Below, one piece after another: positions 53,436 through 61,664 of a DNA stretch of 64,000 nt (positions within the stretch are counted from its first letter, which is position 1; each line of letters opens with the position of its first letter). The position numbers and the translations under genes are program-made. Under the pieces are notes generated by a model. That model was not told where the DNA came from. It saw nothing but the letters and a program-made list of their open reading frames with translations, and searched no databases. Source of the DNA: Streptomyces sp. TRM68416 (GTDB lineage Bacteria > Actinomycetota > Actinomycetes > Streptomycetales > Streptomycetaceae); NCBI RefSeq assembly GCF_014596915.1, contig NZ_JACVWU010000018.1, positions 124,001 to 188,000 on the forward strand. Direction: 5' to 3'.

Positions 53436-54656
53436 TCACTCGGGGCTCGTCGTCGTGTCCGGGGTGCGAGGCGGCGGCGGTGGTGGTGGTGAGGGGACGG
53501 TCGCCGGTGTCCGGCGGGGAGCCGTGGGGCGGGTGGGGGCGAAGCGGGTCAGGACGGGGCCGGATACGGCGAGGAGGAGGACGTAGGTGGTGACCAGGGC
53601 TCCGAGGCGCTGGTCCGCGGTGCCGGCGAGGCCGACGATGACGACGGAGAACTCGCCGCGGGCGATCAGGGCGGTTCCGGCGCGCAGGCGGCCGTGGCGG
53701 CCCGCTCCGTCGCGGGCGGCCGCGTACCAGCCGGAGGCGAGCTTGGTCGCGGCGGTGATCACGGCCAGTGCCAGGGCCGCGGGCAGCATGGACATCAGGT
53801 CGGCCGGGTCGACGGACAGGCCGAGGGCCAGGAAGAACACGGCGGCGAACAGGTCCCGCAGGGGGCTGAGGACGGCCCGTGCCCGGTCGGCGGCGATGCC
53901 GGTGAGCGCGAGGCCGATGAGGAAGGCGCCGACGGCGGCGGACACGTGGATGGTCTCGGCGAGCGCGGCCACGACGAGGGTGATGCCGAGGACCCGCAGG
54001 AGCACCTGTTCGGGCTCGGGGTGGGTGAGGACGCGGCCGACGTGGTGGCTCCAGCGCAGGGAGGCGGCGACGGCGGCGGCCACGGCCGCGACGGCTGCCA
54101 GGACCGCGAGGAGCGCCTGCCACCAGGTGCCGCCGGAGGTGAGGACGGCGAGCAGGGGCAGGTAGGCGGCCATGGCGAAGTCCTCGAGCACCAGCACGGA
54201 CAGCACCGCCGGGGTCTCCCGGTTGCCGAGGCGGCGCAGGTCGCCGAGGAGACGGGCGATGATGCCGGAGGAGGAGATGTAGGTGGCGCCGGCCAGTGCC
54301 AGGATCCCGCCCGCGTCCAGGCCGAGCAGCCAGCCGGCCACGGCGCCCGGGGTGGCGTTGAGGACGAGGTCGACGACCGCGGAGAGGCGGTGGCGGCGCA
54401 GGCTCGCGGTGAACTCGGGGACGGTGAAGTCCAGGCCGAGGGTCAGCAGGAGCAGGATCACGCCGATCGAGGCGCCGGTGTCGACGAAGTCCCGGGCGGC
54501 CGGGACCGCGGCGATGCCGCCGTCGCCCAGGGCCAGCCCGGTCAGCAGGTACAGCGGCACGGGGGAGAGGGCGTAGCGCCGGGCGAGGGCGCCGAGCAGG
54601 CTCAGCGCGGTGAGGATGGCCCCCAGTTCCAGGAGCAGGGGGATGGGGGTGTGCAC
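53436..54656 (-). CDS. K+/H+ antiporter transmembrane subunit (KhtU/CPA2-like)
   Basis: A 406-aa CPA2-family antiporter with about 12-13 hydrophobic segments (LLELGAILTALSLLGALARR onward) and the buried TSSGIIARLL-type motif of the KefB/KhtU group (YISSSGIIARLLGDL). A 35-aa proline-rich tail (PSPPPPPPPRTPD) is unusual. It starts with GTG 3 bp after the stop of the regulatory subunit gene, so the pair is co-translated. The complex probably exports K+ in exchange for H+. Confidence 0.88.
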   Translation of the reverse strand: MHTPIPLLLELGAILTALSLLGALARRYALSPVPLYLLTGLALGDGGIAAVPAARDFVDTGASIGVILLLLTLGLDFTVPEFTASLRRHRLSAVVDLVLNATPGAVAGWLLGLDAGGILALAGATYISSSGIIARLLGDLRRLGNRETPAVLSVLVLEDFAMAAYLPLLAVLTSGGTWWQALLAVLAAVAAVAAAVAASLRWSHHVGRVLTHPEPEQVLLRVLGITLVVAALAETIHVSAAVGAFLIGLALTGIAADRARAVLSPLRDLFAAVFFLALGLSVDPADLMSMLPAALALAVITAATKLASGWYAAARDGAGRHGRLRAGTALIARGEFSVVIVGLAGTADQRLGALVTTYVLLLAVSGPVLTRFAPTRPTAPRRTPATVPSPPPPPPPRTPDTTTSPE

Positions 54657-54659
54657 CGC

Positions 54660-55139
54660 TCAGCCCTGAACGATGCTCTGGACGCCCGCGATGCCGTCGC
54701 GGGTGCCGATCACCACCAGCACGTCCCCCGCTTGCAGCGGCTGTCCCGGTCCGGGCGAGGCGATGACGTCCTCGCCGCGGACGACGGCCACGATCGAGGC
54801 GCCGGTGCGGGTGCGGGCCCGGGTGTCGCCCAGGACGCGGCCGGCGAACGGGCTGCCGTCGAGCACCTCGACCTGCCCGGCGCTGAGCCCGGGCACCTCG
54901 CGGGTCAGGTCGGCGAAGCGTTCCGCGATGCGCGGGGCGCCGAGGATCTCGGCGAGCGTGTCGGCCTCCTCGTTCGTGAGCCGGAAGACCGGGAGGGCCT
55001 GGTCGGGGTCGTCCACGGGGTAGACCACCACCTCGAAGTCGCCCGTGCGCTGGGCGACGACCCCGATCCGGTCACCCTCGTGGTTGACGAACTCGTACCG
55101 CAGCCCCACACCGGGCAGCAGCACCTCATTGACGTCCAT
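54660..55139 (-). CDS. antiporter regulatory subunit with TrkA-C domain (KhtT-like)
   Basis: A 159-aa cytoplasmic protein. The N-terminal KhtT-like part is VNEVLLPGVGLRYEFVNHEG, and the C-terminal TrkA-C (RCK_C) domain holds GASIVAVVRGEDVIASPGPG and LQAGDVLVVIGT. In B. subtilis KhtTU, KhtT gates the channel-like antiporter in response to cyclic-di-AMP and pH. It is upstream of the antiporter gene on the same strand. Confidence 0.88.
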   Translation of the reverse strand: MDVNEVLLPGVGLRYEFVNHEGDRIGVVAQRTGDFEVVVYPVDDPDQALPVFRLTNEEADTLAEILGAPRIAERFADLTREVPGLSAGQVEVLDGSPFAGRVLGDTRARTRTGASIVAVVRGEDVIASPGPGQPLQAGDVLVVIGTRDGIAGVQSIVQG

Positions 55140-55833
55140 GTGGGTCTCTCCGTCAGTCGTGAGCGCGGTCTCCCGGGCGGAGCCGCATGCGGCAGACGGG
55201 CGCTGGGGTGCCGTGTGCCCGGCCGGTATCGATTGATGGTCAGTGTCCCGAACGGTCGGGGGGTGTCGGCAGGGCCGATCGGTCCCTCGTGCGGCCGGAC
55301 GGCACGAGACGCTCCGCTGGGAGTGCGGTGGTGTGTCGTCGTTCGGCTGCGGGTTCGCTGTGGCTGGGCGCGCCCCGCGGCCGAGCCGCTGACGGATGCA
55401 GCCCCGCGCCCCCTCGGGCGCGGGCGAACCGCGGTCGAATGCGTCGGGTCCGCTCAGGACGGGGCCGGGGAGCGTGCCGCGGCGGCCCGGTGCACGCGGC
55501 ACGTGGTCGTCGACCCACTCGCGGCCACGGCCTCTCGCAAGGCCGCTCCCCTCGGCGCGGGCGCCGATCCCGCAGGGCGGGGGAACCCCGGCGGTACGTC
55601 ATCGACGCCCTCGCCTGATTCCAGGATCGCTCGGGGAGGACGGGCGCAAGAGGGGCGGCGGGGCCGATGTGGAAGCCGATGGGGTACTTGCGCGGTGCCT
55701 CGCGGCGCGGTCCGGAGGCCCGGCGGGGTTCGGAGGGGTCCGGAGGCCCGGCGGGGTCCGGAGGGGGCTGGAGGCCCGGCGGGGTCCGGAGGGGTTCGGA
55801 TGGGCCCGGAGGGGGGCCGGAGGCCCGGCGCGG
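55140..55833. other. gene-free stretch with G-rich tandem repeats
   Basis: No ORF here has a ribosome binding site with family features. From about 55710 to 55832 there are imperfect repeats of a CCGGAGGCCCGGCGGGGT unit, interspersed with GGAGGGG and strongly G-rich on the plus strand. They end in the 3' end of the next gene. The left part holds the khtT promoter. Confidence 0.6.
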
Positions 55834-56220
55834 TCAGAAGCCCTGGATCGCCTGGGTGAGCGCGGCCACCGCCGCCGCGAGCGGGGCCACCGGTTCGGCG
55901 AAGGCGGTCAGGCGGTCGAGGGCACGGCGTACGACGCCGGGTTCGGGCGTGGGCTCGTCGAGTTCCTCGCGCAGCCGACGCAGTTCCGCGCGCGGGGAGG
56001 CCTGGTCGGGGAGGCCGGCGCGGTGTTCCTCCAGGAGCTGTTCGACGAGCGCGAGCCGGTCCAGGACCTGGGTGCGCTGGTCGGCCGTGAGCGCCTGGAA
56101 GGAGACCTGGCCGGCGACCGCGCGGGCGCCGGGCCCGACGGCCTGGTTGGCGACCTGGCTCTGGCCGCCGTACTGCTGCACGCCGAAGTTCGTGGCCTGC
56201 GGTGGGGTGTTCTCGGACAT
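55834..56220 (-). CDS. small soluble protein paired with 56381-58660
   Basis: A 128-aa protein, family not recognised. The N-terminal 35 residues are Gln/Gly-rich (GVQQYGGQSQVANQAVGPGA), followed by helical Leu/Arg/Glu-rich segments (QVLDRLALVEQLLEEHRAGL) and an Ala-rich C-terminus. The NQAVGxGAxAxAG stretch recurs at the C-terminus of the membrane protein encoded just upstream, which suggests that the two act together. Both are on the minus strand, separated by a 22-bp repeat array. Confidence 0.72.
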   Translation of the reverse strand: MSENTPPQATNFGVQQYGGQSQVANQAVGPGARAVAGQVSFQALTADQRTQVLDRLALVEQLLEEHRAGLPDQASPRAELRRLREELDEPTPEPGVVRRALDRLTAFAEPVAPLAAAVAALTQAIQGF

Positions 56221-56261
56221 CCGGTGCTCCTGCCTTTCCTGCTTCGGCCGTCTCTTGCGTT

Positions 56262-56388
56262 CGCCGTCCCTTACGTCTGTGTCCGCCGTCTCCTACGTCT
56301 GTGTCCGCCGTCTCCTACGTCCGTGTTCGCCGTCTCCTACGTCCGTGTTCGCCGTCTCCTACGTCTCTGTTCGCCGTCTCCTACGTCG
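56262..56388. repeat. 22-bp tandem repeat array (about 6 units)
   Basis: Units of CGCCGTCTCCTACGTCYGTGTY start at 56262, 56284, 56306, 56328, 56350 and 56372; a decayed copy precedes them. The array fills the gap between two leftward genes and overlaps the last codons of the upstream one. Units are directly adjacent with no spacers. Confidence 0.85.
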
Positions 56389-58660
56389 GGGCCGTGGCGG
56401 TCGCCGTGCCGGCGGCGGCCTGTGCGCCCTGGCCGACGGCCTGGTTGCCCACGACGCTGACCCCGCCGGTCTGCAGGACGCCGTGGTTGAGGATGGTCTG
56501 GGTCTGGCTGCGGAAGTCGGCGGTGTCCACGCCGTGTTCGTCCAGGAAGTCCCGTACGGCGGCCAGGGCGTGCCGGTCGAGGGCGGCGAAGGCCCGCTGG
56601 GCGTCGACGTGCTGGAAGTGGTCGAGGTACTGGGCGCTCTGGGCGTACTCGCGGATGCTCGTGCGCGCCCCGCGGTCGAAGGCGGGGTCCGTGCCGGCCG
56701 CCGCCTGTTCCCGGCGCAGACGGCCGGGTCTGGCCCACTCGCGCCGGGCGTCGGCCAGCACGGTCCGGGGCGCGCCGAACAGGGCGTCGCCGCTGCGCCG
56801 CAGGGCGGAGAGCAGCAGGCCCGCCCGGTGCGCCGGGGTGGGCGAGGCCGGCAGCAGGTCGACGGCGGGCAGGTCGGGCCGCGGCGGGGTGAGCAGGCGG
56901 CGGTCGCAGTGCAGGTGCAGGGTCCGGCCCACGACGGCGATGTGCAGCAGCTGACTGGGCACCACCGCGCCGCCCCACAGGGGCAGATGGGCGGCCAGGC
57001 AGTGGCGGGGGGCGCCCTGCGGGTCCAGGGCGATGTCCCGTACGACCGCTTCGGACAGCCGGGCGGCCGGTGGCCGGAGCAGGCCGGGCAGCAGGCGGCG
57101 GTCGTCGCTCAGCCGGTTGCCGCGGACGAAGACGCGGTCCTCGACGAGCAGTCCGGCCAGGCTGGGGGCGCCGTCGGGCAGCTTGCCCGGCTGCCCGTTC
57201 GGGCCGCCGTCGGAGAGCGCGGTGGCGTGCCGCTCGGCGGCCTCCCGCAGCCGGGCGCGCAGCCGTTCCACCACGTCCCAGGTGTCGAAGCCGGTCAGCG
57301 GGAGGGCGGTGCCGGGCCCGGCGGGCAGCAGCGGCAGGGCCAGCGCCCACTGCGACTGCCGCAGGCCCTGTCCGACGAAGGGGGAGAACCCGCTGTAGAC
57401 GGTGACGTTGCCGGCCTGCGCCTCGGCCACGGACCGCACTCCGGCGGCGGCCCACGGCTGGACGGGCTCGGGCACGGCGTCCGGGTCGAACGTGTCGTGC
57501 CGCAGGCTCTCGCGCAGCCGCGCGTCCACGGTCTGCTCCTCGCGGGCCATGGTCCAGAACGCCCACGCGCCTCCCGCCGTGACCGCCAGCAGCGGCGGAA
57601 CGCCGAGCGCGTAGCCGCCGACCAGCCAGGCGAGCCACCCCGGCAGCGGCAGCGCCGACAGGCCGAGGCCCAGCAGGACGCCGGCGAGCAGCAGTCCGGC
57701 GAGCGTGGCGAGCAGCCACCGTACGGCGTCCGCCGCGGCCACCGGTTCCCGGCCGCGCACGCGCCGCTGTGGTACGCGGGACGCGGCGGCCAGCGCCTTG
57801 AAGGCGAGGCGGCCGAAGAGCAGCCACAGCGGGGCGACGGCGCCGATCACGCCGTAGACGGCGAGGAGCGTGCGGTCGCGACGCCGGTGCAGTCGGCGGG
57901 CGGCGAGGCTGTGCCGTACGACGGGCACCAGGTTCACGCCCGGCGAGGAGGCGACCGCGCCGAGCTCGTCGCGCAGGACGTCCTCGACGACGTAGCGGGT
58001 GAAGGCGGGGTCGGTGTAGGCGGCCGCGCACAGCCGGCGGGTGGTGTCGTCGGGCGCGGTGGGGCCCGCGACACGGCCGGGGGCGTCGGACGGGGAGGGG
58101 GCCATGGTGCTGCTCCGTTCACGGATACGGGACATGGCTGTGCGGGTGCCGGTCCCGCCGAACGCGAGGGCCATGGCCAGGCCCAGCAGCGTGCCGAAGA
58201 CCAGGCCGTCCACGAGGAAGTTGACGATCGCCGCGTCCGGCGAGTGGCCGAACATCATCAGGGCCTCGTCGCCCTCGTTCCTGACGACGGCCCAGGCCGC
58301 CACCGCCGCGACGAGGGAGAGGAGCACGCCCGTGCCGAATCCGGCCAGCCACCGCACACCGCGGGACGCAGGGCCCCGCGTCAGCAGCCGGGGCGCCAGG
58401 ACGACGCCGACGACCAGGACGACCAGGGCCGTGTTGCCGGCCAGGTAGAGCGGCTCGCCGAGCCCCTCCGAGCTCGGCGACACGTCCCAGTGCGGAACGT
58501 AGAGCGAGCGGTGGACCAGGCCCCACAGGGGGGAGTCCTCCGGGTACAGGTCCAGCAGCGGGTCGCGCGCCCAGGGGCTGCCCAGCAGGACCAGGCCCCC
58601 GCACAACAGCGCCGTTCTCCGCCCCGCCCGTACTAATCGCACCACGGCACCCCCAGTCAC
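56381..58660 (-). CDS. large membrane protein, unknown family
   Basis: A 759-aa protein. Three to four membrane segments lie in the first 170 residues, two in 270-360, and the C-terminal half is soluble. No catalytic motif can be recognised. The last 25 residues contain SVVGNQAVGQGAQAAAG, matching the N-terminal motif of the small protein encoded downstream. It is probably a membrane scaffold or sensor partnered with that protein. GTG/ATG choice at 58660 is not certain; an internal Met after the first membrane region is possible but less likely. Confidence 0.75.
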   Translation of the reverse strand: MTGGAVVRLVRAGRRTALLCGGLVLLGSPWARDPLLDLYPEDSPLWGLVHRSLYVPHWDVSPSSEGLGEPLYLAGNTALVVLVVGVVLAPRLLTRGPASRGVRWLAGFGTGVLLSLVAAVAAWAVVRNEGDEALMMFGHSPDAAIVNFLVDGLVFGTLLGLAMALAFGGTGTRTAMSRIRERSSTMAPSPSDAPGRVAGPTAPDDTTRRLCAAAYTDPAFTRYVVEDVLRDELGAVASSPGVNLVPVVRHSLAARRLHRRRDRTLLAVYGVIGAVAPLWLLFGRLAFKALAAASRVPQRRVRGREPVAAADAVRWLLATLAGLLLAGVLLGLGLSALPLPGWLAWLVGGYALGVPPLLAVTAGGAWAFWTMAREEQTVDARLRESLRHDTFDPDAVPEPVQPWAAAGVRSVAEAQAGNVTVYSGFSPFVGQGLRQSQWALALPLLPAGPGTALPLTGFDTWDVVERLRARLREAAERHATALSDGGPNGQPGKLPDGAPSLAGLLVEDRVFVRGNRLSDDRRLLPGLLRPPAARLSEAVVRDIALDPQGAPRHCLAAHLPLWGGAVVPSQLLHIAVVGRTLHLHCDRRLLTPPRPDLPAVDLLPASPTPAHRAGLLLSALRRSGDALFGAPRTVLADARREWARPGRLRREQAAAGTDPAFDRGARTSIREYAQSAQYLDHFQHVDAQRAFAALDRHALAAVRDFLDEHGVDTADFRSQTQTILNHGVLQTGGVSVVGNQAVGQGAQAAAGTATATAPT

Positions 58661-58742
58661 GACCCGGCCGCAGCACTGTACGTAGTCGAACGGCTGCGCA
58701 CCAGATGTCCGTACGACTCGGGAGGGGGTCCGGGGTGGGGGG

Positions 58743-59387
58743 TCAGCCGGCCGTGCGCTCCGTCAACTCGGCCAGGGGGAGGGTGTGTTGGGTCTGGAGG
58801 ACCTTGGCGCGCAGGTAGCGGACGTTGTGGGCGGTGGTGAAGACGCCGGTGGGGACGCGGTCGCGGACGCCGATGCCGAGGTCGCGCAACTGATCGGCCT
58901 TGTCGGGGTTGTTGGAGAGCAGGTCGAGGTCGCCGATGCCGAGCGCGGCGAGCATCTGGGCGGCGGCCGTGTAGTCGCGGGCGTCCTCGGGCAGGCCCAG
59001 GGCGGTGTTGGCGGCGTAGGTGTCGAGGCCCTGGTCCTGGAGGGCGTACGCGTCGAGCTTGTTGTAGAGACCGATGCCGCGGCCCTCCTGGCGCAGGTAG
59101 AGCAGGACGCCGCCGCGCTCGGCGATGCGCTCGACCGCCTCGCGCAACTGGGGTCCGCAGTCGCAGCGGGCCGAGCCGAAGGCGTCGCCGGTCAGGCACT
59201 CGGAGTGCAGCCGCACCAGGGGGACGGTCCCCGCGGCACCCGGGTCGCCGAGTACGACGGCCACGTGCTCCTGGCCGTCGGTCAGCCCGTGGAAGGTGAC
59301 CAGCTCGGCGTCGACGCGGTAGCCGTCCCCGAAGCGCAGGGGGACGCGGACGCGGGAGCGCTGGGTGGCGGCGGGGAAGTCGGTCAT
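58743..59387 (-). CDS. ribA: GTP cyclohydrolase II
   Basis: A 214-aa stand-alone GTP cyclohydrolase II. The zinc ligands are in SECLTGDAFGSARCDCGPQ (Cys-X10-Cys-X-Cys), then RQEGRGIGLYNKL and the C-terminal substrate-binding segment. It makes 2,5-diamino-6-ribosylamino-pyrimidinone phosphate from GTP, the first step toward riboflavin or related compounds. It lacks the RibB half found in bifunctional enzymes. Two AT-rich palindromes before it match one in front of the MarR gene, so MarR control is likely. Confidence 0.93.
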   Translation of the reverse strand: MTDFPAATQRSRVRVPLRFGDGYRVDAELVTFHGLTDGQEHVAVVLGDPGAAGTVPLVRLHSECLTGDAFGSARCDCGPQLREAVERIAERGGVLLYLRQEGRGIGLYNKLDAYALQDQGLDTYAANTALGLPEDARDYTAAAQMLAALGIGDLDLLSNNPDKADQLRDLGIGVRDRVPTGVFTTAHNVRYLRAKVLQTQHTLPLAELTERTAG

Positions 59388-59417
59388 GCGGGTACTCCGG
59401 TCCGTAGGCCTACCTGC

Positions 59418-59475
59418 TTCAGATTTGAAACAGCTCTACGGTCGACGACCCTACCCCATGCTTTAAATTTGAAGC
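59418..59475. promoter_or_regulatory. putative MarR operators upstream of ribA
   Basis: TTCAGATTTGAAA (59418-59430) and GCTTTAAATTTGAAGC (59460-59475) are near-palindromes of the TTCAAA-n-TTGAA type, 30-88 bp before the ribA start. They are the only AT-rich islands nearby and match the element at 60013. Confidence 0.65.
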
Positions 59476-59492
59476 AACTGGTTTGGCCGGGC

Positions 59493-59993
59493 TCATGAAC
59501 AGGCGCCGGACCGCCGCCGCCAGGGCGCCGCCTCCGACTCCTCGCCCCGGAACCCCTCGGCGACCGTCGTGAAGATCTCCTCCAGCTGCCGCACCTGCTC
59601 GGGGCTGAGCCGGTCGAAGAGATGGGTGCGGACCGCCTCGCCATGCCCCGGCGCGGCCCCCTCCAGTACGGTCATCCCCTCGTCCGTCAGGGTGGCGATG
59701 GAGCCGCGCTTGTCCCACTGGCAGGCCTCGCGCCGCACCATCCCGTCCTTCTCCAGCCGCGTCACCGCGTACGTCAGCCGGCTCCGGGTGATCTTCAGCT
59801 GCTCCGCGAGATCGGTCATGCGCAGCCGCCGCTCCGGCGCCTCGGAGAGGAACGCCAGGATGGAGTAGTAGAGGTGCGGCATGCCGGCCTCCTGCTGGAG
59901 CTGCCGGTCGAGTGCGTCCTCCAGGAGATGGGCGGCGCCGATGTACGCGCGCCAGGCGCGCTGCTCGTCGGGGTTGAGCCAGCGGGTCGTCAT
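59493..59993 (-). CDS. MarR-family transcriptional regulator
   Basis: A 166-aa winged-helix protein. Helix regions EQRAWRAYIGAAHLLEDALD, RRLRMTDLAEQLKITRSRLTY (recognition helix) and VTRLEKDGMVRREACQWDKRG with the beta wing are typical. The ATG at 59993 has GGAGG directly upstream; the eight-codon-longer frame lies inside the operator region. It is divergent from the RibD-like gene and upstream of ribA, and probably represses all three from TTCAAA-type sites. Confidence 0.9.
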   Translation of the reverse strand: MTTRWLNPDEQRAWRAYIGAAHLLEDALDRQLQQEAGMPHLYYSILAFLSEAPERRLRMTDLAEQLKITRSRLTYAVTRLEKDGMVRREACQWDKRGSIATLTDEGMTVLEGAAPGHGEAVRTHLFDRLSPEQVRQLEEIFTTVAEGFRGEESEAAPWRRRSGACS

Positions 59994-60012
59994 GCCTCCA
60001 GTGTAGGTTTGT

Positions 60013-60024
60013 TTCAAACTTGAA
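60013..60024. promoter_or_regulatory. putative MarR operator between marR and the RibD-like gene
   Basis: TTCAAACTTGAA is a near-perfect 12-bp palindrome (flanked by GTT and CC) in the 62-bp divergent gap. The same element in variant form occurs twice before ribA. Confidence 0.7.
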
Positions 60025-60055
60025 CCAAGCGAGTCGTCTGTCCGGGAGCGCGCCG

Positions 60056-61246
60056 ATGTCCAAGCCGTACGTCCTGCTGTCCGCCGCCGTCTCCCTCGAC
60101 GGCTACCTGGACGACACCGGCCCCGAGCGGCTGCTGCTCTCCAGCCCCGCCGACTTCGACCGGGTCGACGAGGTACGGGCGTCCGTCGACGCGATCCTGG
60201 TCGGCGCCGGGACGATCCGCGCCGACAATCCGCGGCTGCTGGTGAACTCGCCCGAGCGGCGCGCGGCGCGGGTCGCCGCCGGACTGCCGGAGTACCCGCT
60301 CAAGGTCACCGTCAGCGGCAGCGGCGAGCTGGATCCGGCGGCGCAGTTCTGGCACACGGGCGGGGACAAGGTCCTCTATACGACGGAGAAGGGCGCGGAG
60401 CGGGCACGGGCGGCGGGTCTTGCCGCGGATGTGGTTGCGCTGGGCGGGTTCGAATCGGGCGGGTTCGAGCTGGGAGGGCCCAAAGCGGGAGGCCCCGAAT
60501 CGGGCGGGTCCGGCCTCGACTGGCGGGCGCTGCTGGCGGACCTGCACGCCCGGGGCGTACGGCGGCTGATGGTCGAGGGCGGCGGTCACATCCACACGCA
60601 GCTGCTCCAGCAGGAGCTGGCGGACGAACTCCAGCTGGTGCTGGCCCCCCTCTTCGTCGGCGACCCGGCCGCCCCGCGCCTCTTCGGGCCCGGCGGCTAC
60701 CAGCCCGGCCGCCTCCGCCTCGTCGAGACCCGGCGGATCCAGGACGTGGTCCTCATGCGCTACGAGCCGACGGCACCCGGCGCCGGGGGGTCGGTCTCCG
60801 CCGCCGACCACCACTGGCTGCGGCTCGCCTGCGAACTCGCCGAGCGCTGCCCGCCCTCGGAGACCGCCTTCAGCGTCGGGGCGGTCGTGGTCGCGGCCGA
60901 CGGGACGGAACTCGCGCGCGGGCATTCGCGGGAAGGGGGCGACCCGGTCGTCCACGCGGAGGAGGCGGCGCTGGCGAAGATCGATGCCGGGGATGCGCGG
61001 CTGGCGTCCGCGACGGTGTACAGCAGCCTGGAGCCGTGCGCCCGGCGGGCGTCCCGGCCGGCCGCCTGTGCGCGGCTCATCCTCGATGCGGGGGTGCGGC
61101 GGGTGGTGACGGGGTGGCGGGAACCGGACACGTTCGTGGCGGGGGCCGACGGGAGTGGGCTGTTGGCGGCGGGCGGGGTGGATGTGGTGGTGCTGCCGGA
61201 GTACGAGGCTTTGGCGAAGGCGCCGAACCGTCACCTGGCGGGTTGA
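60056..61246 (+). CDS. RibD-like reductase-deaminase in reversed domain order
   Basis: A 396-aa protein. The reductase (DHFR-like) domain comes first (MSKPYVLLSAAVSLDGYLDD; DAILVGAGTIRADNP; VRRLMVEGGGHIHTQLL) and the cytidine-deaminase-like domain second (PVVHAEEAAL, then SLEPCARRASRPAACARLI; His-Ala-Glu and two Cys for zinc). In ordinary RibD the deaminase is N-terminal. A Gly/Glu/Phe/Pro repeat of about 24 residues (SGGFELGGPKAGGPESGG) interrupts the reductase near residue 135. It should catalyse steps 2 and 3 after GTP cyclohydrolase II. The ATG at 60056 is divergent from marR. Confidence 0.9.
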   Translation: MSKPYVLLSAAVSLDGYLDDTGPERLLLSSPADFDRVDEVRASVDAILVGAGTIRADNPRLLVNSPERRAARVAAGLPEYPLKVTVSGSGELDPAAQFWHTGGDKVLYTTEKGAERARAAGLAADVVALGGFESGGFELGGPKAGGPESGGSGLDWRALLADLHARGVRRLMVEGGGHIHTQLLQQELADELQLVLAPLFVGDPAAPRLFGPGGYQPGRLRLVETRRIQDVVLMRYEPTAPGAGGSVSAADHHWLRLACELAERCPPSETAFSVGAVVVAADGTELARGHSREGGDPVVHAEEAALAKIDAGDARLASATVYSSLEPCARRASRPAACARLILDAGVRRVVTGWREPDTFVAGADGSGLLAAGGVDVVVLPEYEALAKAPNRHLAG

Positions 61247-61664
61247 GCCCGGGGGCGGTCGGCGTGGGCGTGGGGCGCGGGGTGCCGCCGGTTGCGCCGG
61301 CCGGGGGTGGGACGCGAGCCCAGCGCTAACGGGGTGCCGCTGCGCCCACCCGTGCCGCCCCAGCGGCACGACTGCCCGCAGCTATGCGGGCATCAACAGG
61401 GGGTGCCGCCGTGTCGGCTCAGCCTGTGGGCATGCGTGCTGCGTGGGGCGGCAGGGGTGGGCGCAGCTATGCGGGCATCAACAGGGGGTGCCGCCGTGTC
61501 GGCTCAGCCTGCGGGCATGCGTGCCGCCTGGGGCGGCACGGGTGGGCGCAGGCGGCGCCCCGATGGCGCCGGGCTGCGCGCCTGCCCCCGCGCTCACCCC
61601 CACGCCGGGTCCAATCGGACCAACCCGGACTGCGGGGCGGCCGCCGGAGGGACACGCTGCCCGT
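61247..61664. other. gene-free stretch with an 85-bp tandem repeat and inverted flank
   Basis: Two 85-bp copies (61378-61462 and 61463-61547) each contain CAGCTATGCGGGCATCAACA. A TGCGCCCACCCGTGCCGCCC segment at 61341-61360 is repeated in inverse at the end of the second copy (61531-61550), so the whole unit can fold into a long stem. The 3' part contains the promoter and leader of the lyase gene. No gene is seen. Confidence 0.7.

Noticed and set aside
56262..56388. CRISPR array
   Set aside because: Units are directly adjacent with no unique spacers, and no cas gene is nearby.
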